Source of the DNA: Clostridia bacterium
GTDB lineage: Bacteria; Bacillota; Clostridia; Oscillospirales; CAG-272
Assembly (NCBI GenBank): GCA_017958705.1
Contig: JAGDCE010000132.1
Location: forward strand, 1-6,437
Direction of reading: 5' to 3'
Length of the DNA stretch: 6,437 bases
A program made the position numbers and the translations under genes. Below the pieces are notes generated by a model, which saw only the letters and a list, made by a program, of their open reading frames with translations, was not told where the DNA came from and ran no database searches. Positions 1-5,095 of this stretch are shown here, piece after piece (the first letter of the stretch is position 1; each line of letters begins with the position of its first letter).

Positions 1-61
1 CTGGCAGACCGTATTACGCGTTTACACGTTCGCGAAGAACAGAGGGCTTTGCCCGCATGTG

Positions 62-85
62 AAAAGCCACCCGCTTGGCGGGTGG
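62..85 (-). terminator. Intrinsic terminator of the six-gene operon
   Basis: Bases 67-74 (CCACCCGC) and 78-85 (GCGGGTGG) form a perfect 8-bp, GC-rich stem with a 3-nt loop. Read on the minus strand the stem is followed directly by CTTTTC (66-61), a short T-run. It lies about 56 nt past the stop codon of the last operon gene. In the plus direction no good T-run follows, so it fits a terminator for leftward transcription. The T-run is only four bases, so termination may be incomplete. Confidence 0.75.
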
Positions 86-141
86 ATGTTTACTGAATTT
101 CTCAGGACTCATTGTGTTTTCTCGGCTGATGATCCCGTATC

Positions 142-951
142 TTAGTTCGTATCCGCCTGATCCAACACTACGTTCTGCGGAACGTTCCATTCGGGCTCCG
201 TACCGCTTTTCGGCGTTATCATACCCGGTATGATCCCGATCAGAACTGCGATAAGAACGCATACCAAGGGAGCGAACAGTTTTTTCTTTACTTCGTCCTT
301 TTTGCTAAGCGAGCGAATAAAACGCACGGCGTTCGCGCCGAGAAACGCGAAGAAGAATTCGATCGCGAGGTTTTCAAGGAAAACGAGTACCGCCGCTTTG
401 TCGTAATCCAGGAACGCAAAATGCGTTTTGAAAAAGATATAGTCCGGGATGCCGTTTTTGATGAAAAGCCAAAGTCCGACTCCGGCAAGAACCGTGAACG
501 CCGTCGCGCATACGATTCTCACGGCTTTGTTCGGTTTCAGCTTTGCGGTGACCGTCGGCAGATGCAGTCCGGTGTGGAAGCCCATCAGGACAAACGACCA
601 GAATGACAGCGCGAGGTGCGCCGTTCTCGCAAATACCATATCCGACATTCCGTAAAGGAACGGGACGGCGTGATTCGACATGCTCATCCCGCAGAAAGCC
701 GTCAGAGCGACCGAAGCCAGCAAAAGCGTGTTCGTAGCCGTCGAAATGATCCGGTTGGCGTTGTATTTGCCTTTGAACAATGACCCGTACCATTTGATAT
801 TGAGAAAATGATGGACGATGAGTACCGCCGTCATGCCGATACCGATCCACTCGTGAAGAGACTCGCCTGTGACCTGATACGCCATCAGACAAAGCAGCGC
901 GAGCGTCATTACGATATCAACAGAATTTTTAAGGACTTTCTTCGTTTTCAT
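142..951 (-). CDS. DUF4405-family membrane protein, predicted di-haem cytochrome b
   Basis: A 269-residue integral membrane protein with about seven hydrophobic segments (roughly residues 11-28, 34-52, 71-90, 108-130, 144-164, 186-212 and 226-245) and a short polar tail. It resembles the DUF4405 family, also described as flavinylation-associated cytochromes. Seen in the sequence: His33 and His47 (with His48 beside it) lie 14 residues apart on one helix, and His112 and His126 lie 14 apart on another. This is the spacing used by cytochrome b to bind two stacked b haems. From this I infer a transmembrane electron carrier. It is the last gene of the operon and starts 1 nt after the stop of the flavodoxin lipoprotein, with no clear ribosome binding site of its own, so translation is probably coupled to that gene. 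This suggests the two proteins work together, the cytochrome exchanging electrons with the outward-facing flavodoxin. Family assignment is from memory of motifs; the haem assignment is inference. Confidence 0.78.
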   Translation of the reverse strand: MKTKKVLKNSVDIVMTLALLCLMAYQVTGESLHEWIGIGMTAVLIVHHFLNIKWYGSLFKGKYNANRIISTATNTLLLASVALTAFCGMSMSNHAVPFLYGMSDMVFARTAHLALSFWSFVLMGFHTGLHLPTVTAKLKPNKAVRIVCATAFTVLAGVGLWLFIKNGIPDYIFFKTHFAFLDYDKAAVLVFLENLAIEFFFAFLGANAVRFIRSLSKKDEVKKKLFAPLVCVLIAVLIGIIPGMITPKSGTEPEWNVPQNVVLDQADTN

Positions 952-952
952 A

Positions 953-1660
953 TTATTTTACGCTGTCGATCCAGCTTTGCAGATCAGAGTCGGAAACACG
1001 GTTCAGAAGTTTTCCGCTTTTCCAGTTTCCGCTTCCCGCGTTACTGGCAAGATTATCGTCGCTCCTGCCGACGCCGCTGCCGCCGGACGTGCAGAACGGG
1101 ATGCAGGTGATGCCGTCAAAGCTGTATCGTTCAACGAAAGTGTCGAGAATGCGCGGTTCCTCGCCCCACCAGATCGGATAGCCGATAAATACCGTTTTGT
1201 AACCGTCCAGCGACAGATCCGCGCTTCCGATCTCCGGGCGGGCGCTTTTATCGTTCTGTTCTTTCGTCGTGCGGCTGTTGCTGTCGTTGTAGTTCAGGTC
1301 GGCAGATGTGTACTCCTGCGCGGCTTTTATCTCGTATAGATCGCCGCCCGTATATGCCGCGATACGTTCGGCGACCGCCTTTGTCGTACCTGTGGCGGAA
1401 AACACGACTACGAGAACGTCTTTTCCGTTTTCGGACGGCAGTGCCGTATCTTCGGGGTTCTGACTCTCTTCCGGCTGTGTTTCTTCCGGGAAAGTGTCTC
1501 CGCTTGTCGTTTCGTCCGGCTGAACTGCGGTGCTGTTATCGGACTGTGTTTGCGTACTGCTGTCTTCGTTTGAATTTTCCGGCACTGTCGTCTGTCCGCA
1601 CGCGGGAAGAATCATTACAAGCGACGAAACCAACATGATGACCGTAATAATCCTTTTCAT
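953..1660 (-). CDS. Exported flavodoxin-like lipoprotein (Flavodoxin_4 type)
   Basis: A 235-residue protein. Residues 1-20 form a lipoprotein signal peptide (MKR, hydrophobic core, lipobox LPAC with Cys21). Residues 22-80 are a low-complexity Ser/Thr/Glu/Gln/Pro linker, and residues 81-235 a short-chain flavodoxin domain. The FMN phosphate loop is visible as FSATGTTKAVAE (87-98), followed by the family motifs YPIWWGEEP (161-169) and PFCTSGGSG (188-196). The protein should be tethered to the outer face of the membrane and carry FMN or act on flavins there. I place the start at ATG 1660, 6 nt after the AAAGGA ribosome binding site (1672-1667). A TTG two codons upstream would leave no spacing. 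It follows the Fe-S aldo/keto reductase gene by 26 nt and is 1 nt from the cytochrome gene. Oddity: flavodoxins are usually cytosolic, and the linker and signal mark this copy as relocated. It closely resembles the cytosolic flavodoxin in the same operon. Confidence 0.88.
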   Translation of the reverse strand: MKRIITVIMLVSSLVMILPACGQTTVPENSNEDSSTQTQSDNSTAVQPDETTSGDTFPEETQPEESQNPEDTALPSENGKDVLVVVFSATGTTKAVAERIAAYTGGDLYEIKAAQEYTSADLNYNDSNSRTTKEQNDKSARPEIGSADLSLDGYKTVFIGYPIWWGEEPRILDTFVERYSFDGITCIPFCTSGGSGVGRSDDNLASNAGSGNWKSGKLLNRVSDSDLQSWIDSVK

Positions 1661-1686
1661 ATACAATCCTTTCTCAGTTCGTTTTT

Positions 1687-2778
1687 TTACTCAAAAAAAG
1701 CACTGATCTCCTGCATGCGCCCGCTCTGAACAACGCCGAAGGGGCATCTTGAGTCACAGTGTCCGCACTGTATGCAGTCGGAAGCGTTCACCTCAAGAGT
1801 CCTGTAGTGCTCGGCGGCAAGCGGATCTCCCGCGAGCGCGAGGTCGTAATACTTGTTGACAAGTCCGATATCGATCCCAATCGGACATGGTCTGCAGTGA
1901 TTGCAGTAAACGCATCTGCCCTGTGCTTTTGGCGGAGCGAAAGATCCGATAACGGAATAGTCGAGCTCATCCTCCGGCTGATCGAAATATGCCAGAAGGC
2001 GATTAACTTCTTCTGTATTCGAAGCGCCGGGAAGAACAGTGAGGACGCCGGGCTTGTCGAGAGCATAGCGGATGCACTGATACGGAGTCAGCGCTTTTCC
2101 GAACGGTGACTGTTTTTCGTCGAGAAGCTGACCTCCCGAAAACGGGTTCATTACCGTGATACCGACGCCTTCTTTTTCACAGCGGCGGTATATTTCCGCA
2201 CGCTCGTCGATCTCTCCGAAGGCGTATTCGCCTTTGCCGTAATCGTAGGCGGGATTGACCGAGAACATGAGCATATCGATCTGTACGTCATCCATTATCT
2301 TTCGTATAACGGCAGGCGTGTGCGACGATAGTCCGATGTGTTTAACCACGCCCTGTTGCTGAAGCGAAAGAATGAATCCGAATACTCCGTTTTCTCGGTA
2401 TGTTTCCCAGTCCGGAATCTCATCCTGACAGTGGATGAACCCGTAGTCGATATAGTCTGTTTTGAGATCTCTCAGCTGACGTTCTACAGATCTCTTCACG
2501 TCGTCAAGTTTCAGCGACCAGCCGTATGTGCCTTTCGAATAATCGGCTCCGAAGTGAATCTGATACATTACGCGCTCTCTGACACGGGAAAGCGCTTCTC
2601 CCCATATCGGGAACGCCGCGCCGTCGCCCGCCGCGAGATCGAAATAGTTGATGCCGCCTTCGAAAGCGATCTCAAGCGCGCGGACGCCTTCTTTCATACC
2701 GGCTTCATACAGATATGCCGATCCGAGACCTATCTCGCTTATCCTGTCCCCGGTTCTTTTGTTGATCCTGTATTCCAT
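1687..2778 (-). CDS. Aldo/keto reductase-like protein with C-terminal 2x[4Fe-4S] ferredoxin domain
   Basis: 363 residues: an aldo/keto reductase TIM-barrel (about 1-275) followed by a ferredoxin-like tail. The barrel shows NYFD (44-47), DYIDYGFIH (108-116), HIGLSSH (147-153) and VLPGASN (248-254). The tail has Cys289, 292, 295, 298 (CX2CX2CX2CP) and Cys335, 338, 341, 345 (CX2CX2CX3CP), enough ligands for two [4Fe-4S] clusters. Family knowledge: such proteins are common in anaerobic Firmicutes and are presumed cytosolic oxidoreductases whose clusters pass electrons to or from the barrel; substrates are mostly unknown. Odd: of the usual Asp-Tyr-Lys-His tetrad, Asp47 and His116 are present, but the Tyr position is Asp52 and the Lys position His75. 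Hydride transfer from NADPH to a carbonyl by the standard mechanism is therefore doubtful. The ATG at 2778 follows GGATAGAG closely. The gene lies 16 nt after the cytosolic flavodoxin gene, a plausible electron partner. Confidence 0.9.
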   Translation of the reverse strand: MEYRINKRTGDRISEIGLGSAYLYEAGMKEGVRALEIAFEGGINYFDLAAGDGAAFPIWGEALSRVRERVMYQIHFGADYSKGTYGWSLKLDDVKRSVERQLRDLKTDYIDYGFIHCQDEIPDWETYRENGVFGFILSLQQQGVVKHIGLSSHTPAVIRKIMDDVQIDMLMFSVNPAYDYGKGEYAFGEIDERAEIYRRCEKEGVGITVMNPFSGGQLLDEKQSPFGKALTPYQCIRYALDKPGVLTVLPGASNTEEVNRLLAYFDQPEDELDYSVIGSFAPPKAQGRCVYCNHCRPCPIGIDIGLVNKYYDLALAGDPLAAEHYRTLEVNASDCIQCGHCDSRCPFGVVQSGRMQEISAFFE

Positions 2779-2794
2779 AACTCTATCCGTTGTT

Positions 2795-3265
2795 TTAAAA
2801 CTGCTCAGCCCATTTTTTCAGTTCATCCTGAGAAGCGGAAGAGGAGAATCTTTTGCCTTCAGGAACCTTCGCCCCGGGAGCGAGAGCATGCATGTTTTTC
2901 GCCGAATCGCCGAGTCCGCTTCCGCCCGAGGTGCAGAACGGCACGACGGTCTTGCCGTTGAAGTCGGCGCTTTCCATGAACGTATCGATGATCGACGGTT
3001 CGCGGTACCACCAGACCGGAAAACCGACGAGGATGACATCGTAACCGGAAACGTCCGGGGCCGTCGCCATCGCCGGCCGGCAGCTTCTGTCCTTCATTTC
3101 GAGCGTACTGCGGCTCTGTTTGTCCATCCAGTTGAGATCTGCTTTCGTATACGGCTGTTCCGGTCTGATCTCAAACAGATCAGCTCCCACCGCCTCCGCC
3201 AGTTTCTTTGCCACATTCTCGGTCACTCCGCTAGCGCTGAAATAAGCCACAAGTATCTTTTTCAT
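2795..3265 (-). CDS. Cytosolic short flavodoxin (Flavodoxin_4 type)
   Basis: 156 residues, a single flavodoxin domain without signal peptide. The N-terminal strand and FMN phosphate loop are MKKILVAYFSASGVTENVAK (1-20). FPVWWYREP (82-90) and PFCTSGGSGLG (109-119) would form the loops around the isoalloxazine ring. Expected role: a one- or two-electron FMN carrier, or a flavodoxin-like reductase, in the cytosol; its partners are probably the neighbouring reductases. Start choice: an in-frame ATG at 3280 overlaps the preceding stop (ATGA) but has no ribosome binding site. ATG 3265 has GAGG (3278-3275) with 9 nt spacing and gives the usual flavodoxin N-terminus, so I prefer 3265, leaving an 11-nt gap to the upstream aldo/keto reductase gene. 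The domain is clearly related to that of the lipoprotein encoded two genes downstream. Confidence 0.92.
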   Translation of the reverse strand: MKKILVAYFSASGVTENVAKKLAEAVGADLFEIRPEQPYTKADLNWMDKQSRSTLEMKDRSCRPAMATAPDVSGYDVILVGFPVWWYREPSIIDTFMESADFNGKTVVPFCTSGGSGLGDSAKNMHALAPGAKVPEGKRFSSSASQDELKKWAEQF

Positions 3266-3276
3266 GGTCTCATACC

Positions 3277-4176
3277 TCATATTTTCTCTGTTCCGGGTTT
3301 TCCGGAATAGCCTTTGAGTTTGCCGCCGAACACCGGGAAGAAGCTCGAATCGCCGTAGTTGTCGATCTTCTCGGCGTGCTTCAGTATTTCCATATCCTCG
3401 TCGGAGATCACGAACTCAACGTCAGCGTTGGTCTTCATGTGCGCCGGATTCGCTGTCTTCGGCAGAACGACCATACCGAGCTGAATATCGTAACGGATAC
3501 AGAGCTGCGGGACCGATACGCCGTATTTCTTCGCCATTTCGGCGATAGCGGGAATACGCAGCGCCTCGCCGTGAGCGACCGGGCTGTATGCCTCCATCAC
3601 GATCCCTTTGCTCTGACAGTATCCGATCAAATCGAGCGGAGTGTTTGAGATGTGGCAGAGCACCTGGTTTACCATCGGTTTGACGTCCGCGTTATTCCAA
3701 ATGTTGTCTATATCTTCCTTCAGAAAGTTCGATACGCCGATGGCTCTGATCTTGCCGGCTTTGTACGCGTCTGTCAGAGCGTGCCACGCTTCGAGATTGC
3801 CATCATAATACCTGTCGTCGGACTGATTGACCTCGATCCAAGGCTGAGGACTGTGGATGATCATGAGGTCAATGTAGTCAAGCCCGAGTTCTTTGAGCGA
3901 TCCGTCGATCCCTTCGGCAGCGGAACGGTAGTCCTTGTGTTCCGCCGCAGCCTTTGTCGTGACAAACAGTTTGTCTCTGGCGACGCCGCAGGTGCGGATC
4001 CCTTCGCCCACGCCGCGCTCGTTAGCGTACGCCTGCGCGGTATCGATATGCGTATATCCGATCTCCACCGCGGCTCTTACCGCGGCTGCGACCTTGCCGT
4101 CGTCGATCAGCCACGTGCCGAGCGCAAGCTGAGGGATCTCCACCCCGTTTGAAAGGATGAGATTTTCGTTATACAC
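3277..4176 (-). CDS. Aldo/keto reductase (2,5-diketo-D-gluconate reductase-like)
   Basis: A 299-residue, single-domain aldo/keto reductase of normal family length, expected to be a cytosolic NADPH-dependent reductase of aldehydes or ketones. The full catalytic tetrad is visible: Asp45 and Tyr50 in HIDTAQAY (43-50), Lys75 in VTTK (72-75) and His108 in MIIHSPQP (105-112). Also seen are the family strand AIGVSNF and, near the C-terminus, VVLPKTANPAHM, the region that binds the 2'-phosphate of NADPH. It is most like the bacterial prostaglandin-F-synthase / diketogluconate reductase group, whose members act on many carbonyls, so the natural substrate cannot be named. The start is GTG at 4176: GGAGG (4189-4185) stands 8 nt upstream, the best site nearby. 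It follows the TetR gene by 14 nt and is the first structural gene of the operon, so carbonyl or quinone stress is a reasonable guess for the inducing condition. Confidence 0.93.
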   Translation of the reverse strand: MYNENLILSNGVEIPQLALGTWLIDDGKVAAAVRAAVEIGYTHIDTAQAYANERGVGEGIRTCGVARDKLFVTTKAAAEHKDYRSAAEGIDGSLKELGLDYIDLMIIHSPQPWIEVNQSDDRYYDGNLEAWHALTDAYKAGKIRAIGVSNFLKEDIDNIWNNADVKPMVNQVLCHISNTPLDLIGYCQSKGIVMEAYSPVAHGEALRIPAIAEMAKKYGVSVPQLCIRYDIQLGMVVLPKTANPAHMKTNADVEFVISDEDMEILKHAEKIDNYGDSSFFPVFGGKLKGYSGKPGTEKI

Positions 4177-4190
4177 TGTTGTTTCCTCCG

Positions 4191-4799
4191 TTATTTAAGT
4201 ATCATTTTAAGTCCGGCGAGCGAAAGCTCGTAAATATTTCCGTTATCGTGCCTTATGCCGACCATGTCCATTGCCTCGATCTGCTTTGGCGTTGCGTGCG
4301 AATAAGGATATACGCCGTGCAGGAACTGAAGCGCCGCGACGAGCGTCTGTCTGCGCTCTTTATCCGTCTTGTCCGGATATGCTTTTTTCAGGATTCTGTC
4401 GAAGAGTTCTACGCTTTTTCCGTACGCTTTTTTGAATGAGACGAGGCGCTCAATTCGGCTGTTTTCCTCCATATCGTACAGATTTACCGCGAGCAGCTTG
4501 AGCATCAGTTCGCGCTTTTCCAGCGTTCGGGCGATCTTTTCGGGCAGCCCTTCTGCCTTCACGCCGTCCGTACCGATCTTTTCAAGATCATCGCACCAGA
4601 GCAGATATTCACGCTCGAACAAACGCAGAAATATCTCTTCTTTCGTCTGAAAGTAATTGTAGATCGACGGACGGGAGCATGACGTTTCCGAGCTGATCTC
4701 TTTTATCGTCACATCCCTGAAATTCATTTTTTCATACAGCTTTTCGCAGGCGTCCAGGATCTCCTCTTCCCGGACTTCCGGCGTTTCTCTTGTAGGCAT
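4191..4799 (-). CDS. TetR/AcrR-family transcriptional repressor, autoregulated
   Basis: 202 residues. Residues about 8-58 are a TetR-type DNA-binding domain, with the helix-turn-helix around 29-50 (TIKEISSETSCSRPSIYNYF) and the family hallmark YNYFQTKEEIF (47-57). The rest is a helical ligand-binding and dimerisation domain that I cannot assign to a subfamily. I start it at ATG 4799, behind GGAGG (4810-4806) with 6 nt spacing. A longer in-frame reading from ATG 4871 is rejected because that codon lies inside the promoter, upstream of the transcript start. The protein is first in the operon it likely controls; two identical palindromes overlap its promoter. It should dimerise, bind these, and let go when a small ligand, perhaps a substrate of the downstream reductases, binds the C-terminal domain. 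The ligand is unknown. Confidence 0.92.
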   Translation of the reverse strand: MPTRETPEVREEEILDACEKLYEKMNFRDVTIKEISSETSCSRPSIYNYFQTKEEIFLRLFEREYLLWCDDLEKIGTDGVKAEGLPEKIARTLEKRELMLKLLAVNLYDMEENSRIERLVSFKKAYGKSVELFDRILKKAYPDKTDKERRQTLVAALQFLHGVYPYSHATPKQIEAMDMVGIRHDNGNIYELSLAGLKMILK

Positions 4800-4805
4800 T
4801 GCAGT

Positions 4806-4810
4806 CCTCC
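4806..4810 (-). promoter_or_regulatory. Ribosome binding site fixing the TetR start
   Basis: GGAGG on the minus strand, 6 nt before ATG 4799. It shows that the repressor begins at MPTRE and not at the ATG codons further upstream in the same frame. Confidence 0.85.
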
Positions 4811-4828
4811 GCATGTTCAGATTATATA

Positions 4829-4843
4829 CTGACACCGTGTCAG
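4829..4843. promoter_or_regulatory. TetR operator O1 (at transcript start)
   Basis: CTGACAC-C-GTGTCAG is a perfect 7-1-7 palindrome. It covers roughly +1 to +15 of the predicted TetR operon transcript, a place where a bound repressor would block initiation or clearance. Its core is identical to the second site centred 36 bp upstream. Confidence 0.85.
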
Positions 4844-4850
4844 CAAAAAC

Positions 4851-4879
4851 ATTATAACATGTTGCTGACACGGTGTCAA
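4851..4879 (-). promoter_or_regulatory. Sigma-A promoter of the TetR-redox operon
   Basis: On the minus strand TTGACA (4879-4874), a 17-nt spacer and TATAAT (4856-4851) match the housekeeping consensus exactly. The predicted transcript start is near 4844, giving a 5' leader of about 45 nt before ATG 4799. Such a strong promoter needs a repressor, which fits the two operators. A second TATAAT (4826-4821) lacks a good -35 box. Confidence 0.9.
4866..4878. promoter_or_regulatory. TetR operator O2 (over the -35 box)
   Basis: TGACAC-G-GTGTCA is a perfect 6-1-6 palindrome. The -35 hexamer TTGACA shares five of its bases with it, so a bound repressor would block RNA polymerase directly. Together with the first site and flanks it forms an inverted pair with 17-bp identical arms (4830-4846 and 4862-4878) around the -10 box. 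Confidence 0.85.
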
Positions 4880-5024
4880 TAGCAGTTATGGATTTTTTGA
4901 AAAAATAAAACCGGTGCTTCTGCTTTTTTGGTCAGGGCAAAGGGCCAGGCCGTAAACAGAGCAAACCCGTCTTCGCTTTCAAACGCCGAATGATCCTCTT
5001 TCAAAACTTCAGCTGTCGTTCACC
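4880..5024. other. Intergenic spacer between divergent transcripts
   Basis: No open frame of useful length with a ribosome binding site, no tRNA-like fold and no clear terminator is seen here. It contains A/T-rich stretches (4891-4910) and one copy of the heptamer AAACGCC (4981-4987) that recurs at the next promoter. Confidence 0.5.
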
Positions 5025-5053
5025 TTGACAAAACGCCTTCTTTTGAGTATAAA
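5025..5053 (+). promoter_or_regulatory. Sigma-A promoter of the surface-protein gene
   Basis: TTGACA (5025-5030), 17-nt spacer, TATAAA (5048-5053). The start of transcription is expected near 5060, about 35 nt before the chosen ATG at 5096. The spacer begins with AAACGCCT, one arm of an inverted repeat whose other arm overlaps the ribosome binding site. Confidence 0.82.
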
Positions 5054-5088
5054 GAGAAGTGAATAATGTGCTCTGTAAGGAGGCGTTT
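5031..5088. repeat. Inverted repeat AAACGCCT / AGGCGTTT around the transcript start
   Basis: AAACGCCT (5031-5038) in the promoter spacer is the exact reverse complement of AGGCGTTT (5081-5088), which overlaps the GGAGG of the downstream gene. The repeat is centred on about 5060, the predicted transcript start. Another direct copy of AAACGCC is at 4981-4987. It may be a set of protein binding sites; function is unproven and chance is possible. Confidence 0.4.
5076..5083 (+). promoter_or_regulatory. Ribosome binding site of the surface-protein gene
   Basis: TAAGGAGG, 12 nt before ATG 5096. The spacing is long, but no other start codon in frame fits better. ATG 5066 lies upstream of this site and only about 6 nt into the predicted transcript. 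Confidence 0.7.
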
Positions 5089-5095
5089 ACAGCTT

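Noticed and set aside
2795..3280. Flavodoxin start at ATG 3280 with an ATGA overlap
   Set aside because: Overlapping starts are common in operons, but GAGG at 3278-3275 and the typical MKKILVAYFS N-terminus favour ATG 3265.
2338..3310. Long plus-strand open frames of about 200 codons (2338-2961 and 2648-3310)
   Set aside because: They lie opposite the flavodoxin and Fe-S aldo/keto reductase genes, have no family motifs or ribosome binding sites, and are shadows of minus-strand coding.
3652..4152. Plus-strand open frame opposite the aldo/keto reductase
   Set aside because: It mirrors a gene with a full catalytic tetrad; its own translation shows no recognisable domain.
4191..4871. Longer TetR reading frame starting at ATG 4871
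   Set aside because: The first 24 codons cover the -10 box, the transcript start and both operators, and are preceded by no ribosome binding site. ATG 4799 has GGAGG at 6 nt.
5066..5095. Upstream ATG 5066 for the surface protein
   Set aside because: It lies about 6 nt from the predicted transcript start, before the ribosome binding site, and would put extra arginines before a normal signal peptide.
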